A stretch of 64,000 nt of DNA from Sandarakinorhabdus sp. (GTDB taxonomy: Bacteria; Pseudomonadota; Alphaproteobacteria; Sphingomonadales; Sphingomonadaceae), in the NCBI GenBank assembly GCA_020692215.1, contig JAIMKW010000002.1, forward strand, positions 310,001-374,000. Reading direction: 5' to 3'. The notes below the pieces were generated by a model, which searched no databases, had not been told where the DNA came from, and was given only the letters and a program-made list of their open reading frames with translations. Position numbers and translations under genes: made by a program. Positions 16,098 through 24,741 of this stretch are shown here, piece by piece. The number at the start of each line of letters is the position of its first letter. The first letter of the stretch is position 1.

Positions 16098-17012
16098 TCA
16101 GGCGCCTTCCAGCGTTTCCAGCAGCTTTGGCGGATGCAGCACAAGCTTTTCCACTCGGCGGCCATCGCTTGCAGCAATCTCGATCGTCCAGCCATTGCGA
16201 TGTGGAAAGGTTTCGCCAGTATCGGGCACCCGGCCAGCCAGCAGGAACGCCAGCCCGCCTAATGTGTCCACTTCGTCTCCCAATTCCTCATCGATGAAGG
16301 TAACTCCAAGCTCGGTTTCAAGGTCATCGAGATCGATCCGGGCATCCGCGGCTATCGAACCATCCTCTTGCCGCAACAACAGGATCTGCTCGGCATCATC
16401 GTGCTCGTCCTCGATCTCTCCAACGATTTCCTCGACGATATCCTCGATGGTGACGAGCCCGTCGGTTCCACCATATTCATCCACGACGATTGCCATGTGC
16501 GTCCTCTTGCGGCGCATGTCGGTCAGAAGATCGATGACAGGCATGGACGGCGGCACAAAGAGAACCGGGCGCATCAACTCCGCCGGCAATGGATGGGAAC
16601 CGGCGCCCGCAGGATCATCAAGATGGCTGGCGATGACTGCGTACACATCCTTCACGTGCAGCATGCCGACGACTTCATCCAGACTTTTGCGGAACAGAGG
16701 CAACCGGCTATGTCCGGCTTCCCGGAAGCACTCCACCACGGTCGTAAAATCGCAGGTTTCATCGATCGCAATGATATCGGATCTTGGCACCGCGATGTCT
16801 CCGACCTTCTGTTCGGACAGATGCAGCATGTTGCGCAGCATCGTGCGCTCGTGCTGATCCAGATCATCAGGGTCTGCCCCCTCGTCCTGATGGTCGTCTA
16901 TCGCCTCTTCGATCGACTCCCGCAATGTATGATGGGCCCTGATGTGCAGAAACTCGCGAACGGCATTCCAGAGGGATGTGCCGTCCGCGCTTCTAGGGGA
17001 AGGGTCGCTCAT
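16098..17012 (-). CDS. corC: CBS-domain CorC/HlyC-family protein
   Basis: The 304-residue protein lacks the membrane DUF21 domain and consists of a CBS-domain pair followed by the CorC_HlyC domain. The first CBS domain has VGDIAVPRSDIIAID, the second RTHMAIVVDEYGGTDGLVTIEDIVEEIVGEIEDEHD. The C-terminal domain has the typical DTLGGLAFLLAGRVP. Members are linked to magnesium/cobalt efflux and often sit with ybeY. Its start overlaps the ybeY stop by four bases (ATGA). Confidence 0.9.
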   Translation of the reverse strand: MSDPSPRSADGTSLWNAVREFLHIRAHHTLRESIEEAIDDHQDEGADPDDLDQHERTMLRNMLHLSEQKVGDIAVPRSDIIAIDETCDFTTVVECFREAGHSRLPLFRKSLDEVVGMLHVKDVYAVIASHLDDPAGAGSHPLPAELMRPVLFVPPSMPVIDLLTDMRRKRTHMAIVVDEYGGTDGLVTIEDIVEEIVGEIEDEHDDAEQILLLRQEDGSIAADARIDLDDLETELGVTFIDEELGDEVDTLGGLAFLLAGRVPDTGETFPHRNGWTIEIAASDGRRVEKLVLHPPKLLETLEGA

Positions 17013-17542
17013 TGCCTTTCATCCACTCCATGTGAAACGGCCTCGCGGTAGGGATCGCTAAGTCCGAGCCCTGCCAATATGCGCGTTTCCAGTGCTTCCA
17101 TCGCTTCTGCCGACGCATCATCTTCATGATCATGCCCCAAAAGATGAAGAGTGCCATGAACAATCAGATGCGTTGCATGATCCGCGATGGAAATTTGCTT
17201 GTCTTGCGCTTCCGCTCCGACGGTTTCGGCTGCCAGCGCAAGATCACCCAGAAGGACGTCCATGTCCGACGCCTTGAAAATGGCAGGGATGTCATGCGGC
17301 GCATGCATGGGGAACGATAGCACGTTTGTCGGCTTGTCTTTCGCGCGATAGTCGCGGTTCAGGCGCTGAACTTCAGCATCATCGCTAAGCCGGACCGACA
17401 CTTCGAAAACAGCATCCCCATCCAATACGGTTCCATAGCCGGCACCAGCCAGTGCGGCCGCAACAGCCCGCTCGGCAAGCGCCGCCCAATCCTGCCGGGG
17501 GTCCCACTCGCCAGCCACGATATCGCAGTCCACATCAAGCAT
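17009..17542 (-). CDS. ybeY: Endoribonuclease YbeY
   Basis: YbeY is a zinc endoribonuclease involved in 16S rRNA 3'-end maturation and ribosome quality control. The 177-residue protein keeps the metal motif HGTLHLLGHDHEDD and the upstream KPTNVLSFP. The chosen ATG at 17542 overlaps the phoH stop by eight bases; longer frames upstream would run into phoH. The order phoH-ybeY-corC is a well-known conserved operon. Confidence 0.93.
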   Translation of the reverse strand: MLDVDCDIVAGEWDPRQDWAALAERAVAAALAGAGYGTVLDGDAVFEVSVRLSDDAEVQRLNRDYRAKDKPTNVLSFPMHAPHDIPAIFKASDMDVLLGDLALAAETVGAEAQDKQISIADHATHLIVHGTLHLLGHDHEDDASAEAMEALETRILAGLGLSDPYREAVSHGVDERQ

Positions 17543-18569
17543 TGGGGCCCTCATAGGCATCAACGATCCGCCCCACAATCGGGTGGCGGACAACGTCCTT
17601 CGACGTAAAACGCTGCACAGCGAGGCCAGGAATACCATCCAGCCGGTTCACCGCATCGGCCAAGCCACTCTTCCCCGGGTCCGGCAAATCCACCTGGTTG
17701 GGGTCTCCGCAAATGACCATACGGCTGCCCTCGCCAAAGCGGGTCAGGAACATCTTCATCTGCAAAGGTGTTGTGTTCTGCGCCTCATCGAGGATGACAA
17801 AGGCGTGCGCAAGGGTTCGCCCGCGCATGAAAGCGATCGGTGCGATCTCGATCTCACCAGAGGCGATCCTGCGTTCGACCTGCTCGGACGGCAGCATATC
17901 ATACAAGGCATCATAGAGGGGCCGCAGATAGGGATCGACCTTTTCCCGCATATCGCCGGGCAGAAAACCCAGTCGCTCGCCGGCTTCGACGGCCGGGCGT
18001 GAAAGGATAAGCCGATCGACCGAGCCCGCGACGAGCTGGCTGACAGCCTGCGCCACAGCGAGATAGGTCTTGCCTGTTCCGGCCGGCCCAAGTGCAAAGA
18101 TCACGTCATTCCGGCCGAGCACATCAATGTAATCGGCTTGCGCCGCCGTACGGGCCACGATCGTCTTGCGGCGCGTCCGGATCATGGCTGGTGGGCCGCC
18201 CGGCTTGACGGCAAGGCCTTCGGTCGAACTGTCCGTCGACATCGTGATTGCGGCCTCCACGTCTCCACTGTCGACCACCAGCCCGCGTTCGATGCGGCCA
18301 TAGAGATCGGTCAGCACATCGCGAGCGCGCGCAATCCCGGCCGGCTCTCCCTCAACCACGACATGGTTGCCCCGGGCCTGGATATACACGCCCAGCCGGT
18401 TTTCCAGTGTAATCAGGTTCTGATCATATTGGCCGAACAGGCTGCCAAGCAGCGATGGTCTGTCAAACTCAAGTTCCAGCCTCGCCTTTTCGGCTACGGG
18501 TTCGGCGCGCCCGCTCGCCTCCGCCACGCGCTTGTCAATCGAGCGCTTGTCGGTTGGGCGCTTTACCAT
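17535..18569 (-). CDS. phoH: PhoH-family ATPase
   Basis: The 344-residue cytoplasmic ATPase has an N-terminal KH-like region (GNHVVVEGEPAGIARARDVLTDLY) and the PhoH ATPase core. Walker A is FALGPAGTGKTYLAVAQAV, then SRPAVEAGERLGFLPGDMREKVDPY, Walker B ILDEAQNTTPLQMKMFLTR and VICGDPNQVDLP. PhoH works with YbeY in RNA metabolism. Its start overlaps the miaB stop by seven bases and its end overlaps ybeY by eight. Confidence 0.93.
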   Translation of the reverse strand: MVKRPTDKRSIDKRVAEASGRAEPVAEKARLELEFDRPSLLGSLFGQYDQNLITLENRLGVYIQARGNHVVVEGEPAGIARARDVLTDLYGRIERGLVVDSGDVEAAITMSTDSSTEGLAVKPGGPPAMIRTRRKTIVARTAAQADYIDVLGRNDVIFALGPAGTGKTYLAVAQAVSQLVAGSVDRLILSRPAVEAGERLGFLPGDMREKVDPYLRPLYDALYDMLPSEQVERRIASGEIEIAPIAFMRGRTLAHAFVILDEAQNTTPLQMKMFLTRFGEGSRMVICGDPNQVDLPDPGKSGLADAVNRLDGIPGLAVQRFTSKDVVRHPIVGRIVDAYEGPNA

Positions 18570-19897
18570 GCCACGGCAGTCGTCATCGTCACCATGCGTC
18601 CTTCAAGGCTGTTGGGGCCAGCGGCCACCAGTTCAACATTCACGATCTGGCCAGGTTCCAGAGCAGCATCCGTAACCACAACAGATTGCAGCCAGGGCGA
18701 TTTGCCAATCCATTGGTCCGGGCGCCTGCCGCGGCGTTCAATCAGGATATCGCATCGCTGCCCTACCATCGAGCGGTTGAAGGAAAGCGCATTCGCCAGG
18801 ATACGCTCCTGAAGGCGTTGCAGGCGCTCCGCCTTCACGTCCTCCCCGATCTGGTCGTCCTGCTCGGCTGCAGGTGTTCCCACCCTGGGCGAGTATTTGA
18901 AACTGAAAGCCTGTGCATAGCCCACTGCATCGACAATCGAGAGCGTTTCCTCGAAATCCGCCTCGGTTTCGCCTGGAAAACCGACGATAAAGTCTGACGT
19001 GATTGCAAGATCCGGGCGTGCAGCACGGAACCGCGCGATCAAATCCATATAAAAGCGCCGATCATGCTTGCGATTCATGGCGGCGAGTATCCGATCCGAT
19101 CCGGACTGAACCGGCAGATGAAGATAGGGCATCATCTGCGGAATTTCCGCATGGGCGCGAACCATCGCTTCCGAAACGTCGCGCGGGTGGCTTGTGGTAT
19201 AACGCAACCGCTCGACCCCGGGCACAGCGGCTACGGCTCGCAAAAGTGTTCCAAAATCCGCGCTATGGTTGGCCGGGTCACGCCATGCGTTCACATTCTG
19301 GCCCAGAAGCGTGATCTCGCGGGCCCCACCTTGTGCAAGGATGGTTGCTTCCGCGATGATACCGGATAGCGGGCGGGATGCTTCTGACCCCCGCGTGTAA
19401 GGAACCACGCAGAAAGCACAGAATTTGTCGCAGCCCTCCTGCACCGTCAGGAATACGGATGGGGCTCTGCGGACACGGGCCGGAAGTTGATCGAACTTCG
19501 AACGTGCGGGCATATCGAGATCGACGATGTCCTTCTGTCCACCGGCGTGCGCACGAAGCAGTTCAGGCAGGCGGTGATAGGCCTGTGGGCCGACAACCAG
19601 ATCGACTGCGCCCGCACGGCGCATGATTTCCCCACCTTCGGCCTGCGCAACACAGCCCGTTACCGCGATCACCGGCTTTTCGGTGCCCGATTTGCGGGCC
19701 CGCTTGGAAATGCGCCCCACCTCCGAGTACAGCTTCTCGGCAGCCTTTTCACGGATATGGCATGTGTTGAGAACGAGAAGATCGGCTTCACCCTCTTCTG
19801 CCGCGATCAGGCCATCTGCCGCCAATGCTTCAGCTATGCGCTCTGAATCATAAACATTCATCTGACATCCGAATGATTTAACAGAGAATGTTCGCAT
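18563..19897 (-). CDS. miaB: tRNA-2-methylthio-N6-isopentenyladenosine methylthiotransferase MiaB
   Basis: MiaB adds the methylthio group to i6A37 of tRNAs that read UNN codons. The 444-residue protein has an N-terminal MTTase domain with FGCQMNVYDSERI and further cluster cysteines in NTCHIREKA and VTGCVAQ. The radical SAM motif is CDKFCAFCVVPYTRG, and a C-terminal TRAM domain follows. The ATG at 19897 shares a base with the stop of plsC (TGATG), so translation is coupled. A longer frame to 19951 is only an overlap artefact. Confidence 0.95.
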   Translation of the reverse strand: MRTFSVKSFGCQMNVYDSERIAEALAADGLIAAEEGEADLLVLNTCHIREKAAEKLYSEVGRISKRARKSGTEKPVIAVTGCVAQAEGGEIMRRAGAVDLVVGPQAYHRLPELLRAHAGGQKDIVDLDMPARSKFDQLPARVRRAPSVFLTVQEGCDKFCAFCVVPYTRGSEASRPLSGIIAEATILAQGGAREITLLGQNVNAWRDPANHSADFGTLLRAVAAVPGVERLRYTTSHPRDVSEAMVRAHAEIPQMMPYLHLPVQSGSDRILAAMNRKHDRRFYMDLIARFRAARPDLAITSDFIVGFPGETEADFEETLSIVDAVGYAQAFSFKYSPRVGTPAAEQDDQIGEDVKAERLQRLQERILANALSFNRSMVGQRCDILIERRGRRPDQWIGKSPWLQSVVVTDAALEPGQIVNVELVAAGPNSLEGRMVTMTTAVAW

Positions 19898-20739
19898 CAG
19901 TTCTGACCTCTGGTGAGCTGCCGATAGCCCGCCGAAATCACCGATTGGCAATGGCGCGCCAAAGCCTTGCGGTCCGCAAAGTCGCCGCGCCGGACAGGTT
20001 CATGGCACATTATGCGCGCTTCTATCCTGCCCAGGCGCATGAAATCCAGTGCATGGCTGCCCAACTCCATATCCCCGATCCAGGCGATGTCGATAAGCCG
20101 ATGGCGGGTCAGGGGAAGACCGTTCATGTGCGTATACGCAATCGTGACAGGCTGTATCCGGATCGAGTCCTCGCCCACCCCTTCGATGGAAGAAAAGAGA
20201 GCGCTTTTGAACGGCAAAATCCGCACGCCATCGTTGCTCGTGCCCTCAGGAAACAGAATGACATTCCCGCCATTTGCCAAGCGTTCCTGGATGGCACCAG
20301 CTTGCGAAGCAGACCGCGAACGGCGTTCCCGATCGACATAGATGGTGTTCTGCATATCGGCCAGGAAACCGACGACCCCCATTTCGCTCACTTCGGACTT
20401 CGCGACAAACGAGCCCTTCAGATGGCTTCCGATCACAGGAATATCGAGCCACGAAAGATGGTTGGCGACATAAAGGACCGACCCTGTGACAGCAGTCCCC
20501 AAAACGGCGCTGCTGACGCCGAGCGACCGGCTGACAGCCCGATGCCAGAGCCTTGGCATTGTGTCAGCTGCCTTGCTGTCCAGAAGCCGGGCAGCATAAG
20601 CCGGGGGCAACAGAACTCCCGTGGCGAACATGGCGCCGGCCATGGTCTTCATCGGGCCCATTCGCTGAAATGGACGCTCCGGCAGAACCGCACGCCCAGC
20701 AGACCGCCAAGGCAAAGGAGCGAGGCCGGGATCCGCCAT
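19897..20739 (-). CDS. plsC: 1-acyl-sn-glycerol-3-phosphate acyltransferase (PlsC family)
   Basis: This 280-residue membrane-associated enzyme acylates lysophosphatidate in phospholipid synthesis. The acyltransferase motifs are in order: NHLSWLD (NHxxxxD catalytic), the FVAKSEV block, VILFPEGTSNDG, and a later VTIAYTHM. An N-terminal hydrophobic stretch (KTMAGAMFATGVLLPPAYAA) is a likely membrane anchor. It is nine bases downstream of fur and coupled to miaB. Confidence 0.88.
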   Translation of the reverse strand: MADPGLAPLPWRSAGRAVLPERPFQRMGPMKTMAGAMFATGVLLPPAYAARLLDSKAADTMPRLWHRAVSRSLGVSSAVLGTAVTGSVLYVANHLSWLDIPVIGSHLKGSFVAKSEVSEMGVVGFLADMQNTIYVDRERRSRSASQAGAIQERLANGGNVILFPEGTSNDGVRILPFKSALFSSIEGVGEDSIRIQPVTIAYTHMNGLPLTRHRLIDIAWIGDMELGSHALDFMRLGRIEARIMCHEPVRRGDFADRKALARHCQSVISAGYRQLTRGQN

Positions 20740-20747
20740 GGAGGGTG

Positions 20748-21170
20748 TCAGCTTCGCCCTTTCAGCGGCACGCCATAGAGTTCCAGTCGGTGATCGACGA
20801 GACGGAAACCCAGACGATCTGCAATCTCAGCCTGCAGTTTTTCCAGATTTTCATCATGGAATTCGATAACGTCACCATTCTCGATGTTGATGAGATGGTC
20901 ATGATGCTCGTCCGGCGTCGGCTCATAGCGGGATCGGCCGTCACGAAAATCATGACGCTCAAGGATACCGGCTTCTTCGAACAGACGCACAGTGCGATAA
21001 ACGGTCGCGATCGAAATACCCTTGTCCACTGCAGACGCGCGACGATGGAGCTCCTCCACATCCGGATGATCACGGCTGTCAGAAAGCACGCGCGCAATAA
21101 CGCGGCGCTGCTCGGTGATCCGCAACCCCTTGGCGTGGCAAAGCGCCTCTATATCGATCATCCCAGGCAT
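20748..21170 (-). CDS. fur: Ferric uptake regulator family repressor (Fur)
   Basis: The 140-residue metalloregulator has the Fur winged helix (GLRITEQRRVIARVLSDSRDHPDVEELHRRA, then GISIATVYRTVRLFEEAGIL). The dimerization domain carries the metal motif DEHHDHLINIENGDVIEFHDENLE. There are no CxxC zinc-site pairs at the C-terminus, as in many alphaproteobacterial Fur/Mur proteins. Whether it responds to iron or manganese cannot be read from the sequence. It heads plsC-miaB-phoH-ybeY-corC with close spacing. Confidence 0.9.
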   Translation of the reverse strand: MPGMIDIEALCHAKGLRITEQRRVIARVLSDSRDHPDVEELHRRASAVDKGISIATVYRTVRLFEEAGILERHDFRDGRSRYEPTPDEHHDHLINIENGDVIEFHDENLEKLQAEIADRLGFRLVDHRLELYGVPLKGRS

Positions 21171-21339
21171 TCACCCACTCGCTTGCCGGTCACGCCGGCT
21201 CGAACATGCGCCAGCAACTCAAGTCTGCCAGCGCAATTCTCAGTTAGAGACTGGGGGACAATTCGGCAAGGTAGGGAAAGCCGGACGCCGGAGTTATCCC
21301 GCCCCGGCCGCCCTGCCCGGCCATACCACTTTTTTCCGC

Positions 21340-21759
21340 CTACTTCTTTTTCGGACGGCTGCGTGTTGTGCCCAACCCTATCGACTTGGCAAGCTGACGA
21401 CGCGATTCCGCATAGTTCGGCGCAACCATCGGATAGTCAGCCGGCAGACCCCACTTCGCCCGATAATCGTCTGGAGTCATGCCATAGGCTGTCATCAGAT
21501 GCCGCTTCAGCATCTTCAGCTTTTTCCCATCCTCCAGGCAGACGATATAATCGGGCTTGATGGACTGGCGGATGGAGACAGCCGGCTCCTGCTTGGGTTC
21601 AGGCGCAACCGATGGAGTAGAAAGGCCTGCCAGAGTCGCAAAGACATTCTGGATCAGTTGCGGCAAATCATTCACTGCCACGCTGTTGTTGGCAACATGG
21701 CTGGATACGATGTCTGCGGTCAGTGCCAGCAGATCATTGTGCTCGATCTGGTCAATCAT
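21340..21759 (-). CDS. MucR/Ros-family zinc-finger transcriptional regulator
   Basis: The 139-residue protein has a helical N-terminal oligomerization region (DLLALTADIVSSHVANNSVAVNDLPQLI). The Ros/MucR zinc finger follows (YIVCLEDGKKLKMLKRHLMTAYGMTPDDYRAKWGLPADYPMVAPNY). MucR proteins are alphaproteobacterial H-NS-like regulators that bind AT-rich DNA and control surface polysaccharides, motility and the cell cycle. The ATG at 21759 has AAGGAAG upstream; an upstream extension to 21849 is unlikely. Confidence 0.9.
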   Translation of the reverse strand: MIDQIEHNDLLALTADIVSSHVANNSVAVNDLPQLIQNVFATLAGLSTPSVAPEPKQEPAVSIRQSIKPDYIVCLEDGKKLKMLKRHLMTAYGMTPDDYRAKWGLPADYPMVAPNYAESRRQLAKSIGLGTTRSRPKKK

Positions 21760-21953
21760 TTTATGCTTCCTTGATGCTTTTGTCACAGGATCGGGGCTGC
21801 AGAAACCAACGCGAAGCCATGCGAAACGATGCACATGCTTCGATGCCAAGACCCTATCCGTCGTACAGTTTGGGTGTCATCTCTTTGTCACCATGGAACA
21901 CACAGTGCAAGTCTTGGCTGATTTCATTTTGTTATTCGCAAGGTCTTTTACAG

Positions 21954-22442
21954 TCACAGCTCCAGTGCAAGCGTCATCGCATCGATACGATCCCCAGCCA
22001 AAGTCCGATAATAATCGGGTCTGTTGCCGATGCGGGCAAAGCCGCAGGCGCGATAAAGCCCAATTGCTGCATCGTTGCTGCTGCGAACTTCCAGAAACAA
22101 GCGAGTCGCACCCCTTTGGCGCGACCTGGCTGCAACCTGACCCACAAGGTGCCTTCCCAAGCCCTGCCGCCGCCAATCAGGGCTGATCGCACACAACAGC
22201 AGTTCAACCTCCTCAAGCACCTGGCGGCACAGCGCAAAGGCGATCGGCCCGTCCCTTGCCATCCCCAGTTCAAGCCATGCATCCGGCGTCGAAAGCAACC
22301 CGACCATCTGGCTTTCGGTCCAGGCTTCCCGGAAATGCGGGTCGAATGCGCGCGTTGCAAGGCGACTGGCCTGCAAGGCTTCGCAGATACCGCCAACGAC
22401 CCAGGTCAGGGTCTCCCTTTCAGCTGGCTTGACGGTTGTCAT
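21954..22442 (-). CDS. rimI: Ribosomal-protein-alanine N-acetyltransferase RimI
   Basis: This 162-residue GNAT acetyltransferase follows tsaB, the usual rimI context. The acetyl-CoA-binding motif A is ISPDWRRQGLGRHLVGQVAARSRQRGATRLFLEVRSSN, then AAIGLYRACGFARIGNRPDYYR, which is typical for RimI (S18 N-terminal acetylation). I chose the ATG at 22442, which has GGGGAA about seven bases upstream and overlaps the tsaB stop by 23 bases. Confidence 0.88.
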   Translation of the reverse strand: MTTVKPAERETLTWVVGGICEALQASRLATRAFDPHFREAWTESQMVGLLSTPDAWLELGMARDGPIAFALCRQVLEEVELLLCAISPDWRRQGLGRHLVGQVAARSRQRGATRLFLEVRSSNDAAIGLYRACGFARIGNRPDYYRTLAGDRIDAMTLALEL

Positions 22443-23058
22443 CCATTTCCCCGGCGCGGACATATAGCGGCTCTGCCAGCATCAACTGCTGTTCCGCAAC
22501 ACCCAGGAGTGACGCGGCCCTCGGAGCATCTGCAGACCCATTGCTGCCAAGTGCCCGCGCAGCCGATCCGACGATGACATCCCCCGATTGCACCAGACCG
22601 ATGATCTCGGATTTCGACACCGCCTGTGGCGACCCCAGGCTGACGAGGCCCTCGCGAGCAAAACGTTCAAACCATATCTGCCCTCGGGGCGCAGCAAGCG
22701 CCACAAAGAGCGATTCGACGCTGCCGTGCAGCCGCGCGTCAGCAGCGACCAGTTGGGTGGAACGAACGCCCTGAACAGTGGCCCCCCAGACCAGAGCGAG
22801 GGCATTGGCGGCAGCAAGCCCGATACGAAGACCCGTGAAACTCCCCGGCCCGACTTCAACCACGATGCGACCGCACCGAAACGCCGCCCCACCAAAGGGC
22901 AGAAGAAGTTGGGCTATGGCCGGAACAACTGCCTCGGCATGCCCCCGGTCAATCTTCATCCCGGATTCGGCAAGCAGTTCGCCATCTGCCAGCAAGGCCA
23001 GCGAAAGGGCATGACCGGTCGCGATGACGAGAGTCTGGCCCTTCAGGCAATCCGGCAT
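22420..23058 (-). CDS. tsaB: tRNA threonylcarbamoyladenosine biosynthesis protein TsaB
   Basis: TsaB partners TsaD in t6A37 formation on ANN-decoding tRNAs. The 212-residue protein has the ASKHA fold, with the conserved IVVEVGPGSFTGLRIGLAAANALA and a C-terminal PLYVRAGEM typical of TsaB. The N-terminal LVIATGHALSLALL replaces the more usual D-T-S start. It overlaps the nitroreductase gene by 16 bases and rimI by 23 bases. Confidence 0.9.
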   Translation of the reverse strand: MPDCLKGQTLVIATGHALSLALLADGELLAESGMKIDRGHAEAVVPAIAQLLLPFGGAAFRCGRIVVEVGPGSFTGLRIGLAAANALALVWGATVQGVRSTQLVAADARLHGSVESLFVALAAPRGQIWFERFAREGLVSLGSPQAVSKSEIIGLVQSGDVIVGSAARALGSNGSADAPRAASLLGVAEQQLMLAEPLYVRAGEMDDNRQAS

Positions 23059-23639
23059 ATCTCATCGAAATCAAAGCGCGGCAGCCTGGGGAAGATCTTC
23101 TTGCCGGTGCCCGTTCCAAGCGAGCAAATGAAATTGGTTTCGACGGCAGTGCCCGACCAGAAGGCTGCATCAACCTTTGCCTTGTCGAAGCCCGACATCG
23201 GGCCGGTGTCGAGGCCAAGAGCCCGCGCTGCCATGATCAGCCAGCCGCCCTGCAGGCTGGAATTGCGGAACGCCGTTTCCCGGGTCAGCGCCGGGTTTCC
23301 TGCGAACCAGCTTTTCGCATCGTCATGCGGGAAGAGCCGGGGCAGATGATCGGCAAAATCCAGATCCATTCCAATGATGACCGTGACCGGCGCCTGAAGC
23401 ACCTTCGGGTGATTTCCAACGGACACGCAATCAGCAAGCTTTGCGCGAGCGTCCGGACTTGCGCAGAAGATGAAGCGAGCCGGAGACGCATTGGCTGACG
23501 TTGGGCCCATTTTCAAAAGATCATAAAGCGCCCGAAGCGTTTCTTCACTGATCGCCGCGCTTTCCCAGTCATAATGCGTCCGTGCATCCTGAAACAGCTG
23601 GCCAAGAGCTGCGGAATCAATCCGATTGGCTTCCATCAA
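23043..23639 (-). CDS. Nitroreductase-family protein, malonic semialdehyde reductase RutE/HadB type
   Basis: The 198-residue FMN-dependent nitroreductase-fold protein has LLKMGPTSANASPARFIFC at the flavin site, FRNSSLQGGWLIMAARALGLDTGPMSGFD in the middle and the C-terminal FICSLGTG. That pattern matches the RutE/YdfG-like branch that reduces malonic semialdehyde. There are no rut genes nearby, so the physiological substrate is open. Start and stop overlap nfuA and tsaB. Confidence 0.85.
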   Translation of the reverse strand: MMEANRIDSAALGQLFQDARTHYDWESAAISEETLRALYDLLKMGPTSANASPARFIFCASPDARAKLADCVSVGNHPKVLQAPVTVIIGMDLDFADHLPRLFPHDDAKSWFAGNPALTRETAFRNSSLQGGWLIMAARALGLDTGPMSGFDKAKVDAAFWSGTAVETNFICSLGTGTGKKIFPRLPRFDFDEICRIA

Positions 23640-24190
23640 ACAGCCCGAACTTCAACGACTTCCGGTACATAGTGGCGCAGCAGATTTTCGATCCCGCCCT
23701 TCAGCGTGGCGGTCGATGAAGGGCAGCCAGCGCAACTGCCCTGCATGTGCAGATAGACGACACCCTTCTGGAAACCCCGATAGACGATGTCCCCACCATC
23801 GTTGGCGACTGCCGGCCGAACGCGCGTTTCCAGAAGATCCTGGATCTGGGCAACGATATCGGCGTCTTCCGGGTCGTCGAAGGTATCAACCTGCGTTTCT
23901 TCCCCGACAAACAGTGGGGCACCACTGGCGAAGTGATCGACGATCAGGCCCAGCACATCGAGCTTGAGAACCTCCCAATCGGCGCTGCCCGGCGCTTTGG
24001 TGACACTCACGAAATCCGAGCCGAAATACACGCGCTCAACATCCCCAAGAGAAAACAGGCTTTTCGCAAGCGGTGATCGCTCAGCTGCCTCGGGGCTCGC
24101 AAAATCGGCCCCCTCGGCAGGGGCGACAGCCTGGCCGGGCATAAATTTCAGCGTGGCCGGGTTTGGTGTTCGCTCGGTTTCAATCAGCAT
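23636..24190 (-). CDS. nfuA: NfuA/NifU-like Fe-S scaffold protein
   Basis: The 184-residue protein combines an N-terminal Nfu_N domain (MLIETERTPNPATLKFMPGQ, DVERVYFGSDFVSVTK) with a C-terminal NifU domain. The latter contains VRPAVANDGGDIVYRGF and the cluster-binding CAGC of QGSCAGCPSSTATLKGG. It carries [4Fe-4S] clusters to apo-targets. The stop overlaps the nitroreductase start by four bases. Together with the sufE-like gene it shows an Fe-S assembly contribution in this region. Confidence 0.93.
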   Translation of the reverse strand: MLIETERTPNPATLKFMPGQAVAPAEGADFASPEAAERSPLAKSLFSLGDVERVYFGSDFVSVTKAPGSADWEVLKLDVLGLIVDHFASGAPLFVGEETQVDTFDDPEDADIVAQIQDLLETRVRPAVANDGGDIVYRGFQKGVVYLHMQGSCAGCPSSTATLKGGIENLLRHYVPEVVEVRAV

Positions 24191-24273
24191 GGCGCAACTC
24201 CTCTAGGCGCAGATGGCGATAAGCATCGGCATGATCAACCCCGGTGTGGTCGAAACACCTCGGAGCCCCGCCT

Positions 24274-24741
24274 TCAAGTCAGCCTGTCAAGCGCCTGATC
24301 GCTGATACCACCCGGAACGATCATCACCATGCACGGCAATGTGCCTGCCCTTTCGCCGGAGAAAAAGTCAACAAGCGGCCCCGGGCGACCGCGGGCCGCT
24401 GCTGCCAAAACCAGAGCCCGAATAGAGCTGTCACTGGTAACAACCTGCAACACGGCCTCCGTCGCGCGACCTCGAGCCAGGCGCGTGGCCGGGCGTTGTC
24501 CTGTCAGCGCCTCCACTTCGCTTGCCTTGCTTGCCAGCAGGGACTGGCCAAGCTCTTCGGCTTCGGCGTCCATGTCCTGCTGCGCCCCGCCCCACTGCAT
24601 GAAGTTGGTGGGCTTCAGCACATGCAGCAGCGCCACCTGTGCTCCGGTGTGCTGCGCCCGCAAGGCCGCGAAACGGATGGCCTTTGCGCACTCTTCGGTG
24701 TCATCCACCACCACCAGAAATGTCTCTGCTGCTCCGTTCAT
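24274..24741 (-). CDS. Universal stress protein (UspA family)
   Basis: The 155-residue cytoplasmic protein has the Usp fold: an N-terminal strand ETFLVVVDDTEECAKAIRFAALRA, then QVALLHVLKP. The C-terminal half has IRALVLAAAARGRPGPLVDFFSG instead of the full ATP-binding G-x2-G-x9-G(S/T) motif. It therefore may not bind ATP in the canonical way. It begins inside the stop of the upstream membrane-protein gene (ATGA overlap). Confidence 0.78.
   Translation of the reverse strand: MNGAAETFLVVVDDTEECAKAIRFAALRAQHTGAQVALLHVLKPTNFMQWGGAQQDMDAEAEELGQSLLASKASEVEALTGQRPATRLARGRATEAVLQVVTSDSSIRALVLAAAARGRPGPLVDFFSGERAGTLPCMVMIVPGGISDQALDRLT

Noticed and set aside
20553..21560. A 335-residue plus-strand frame over plsC, fur and mucR
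   Set aside because: It is antisense to three well-recognised genes with clear domain motifs, so it is a shadow frame.
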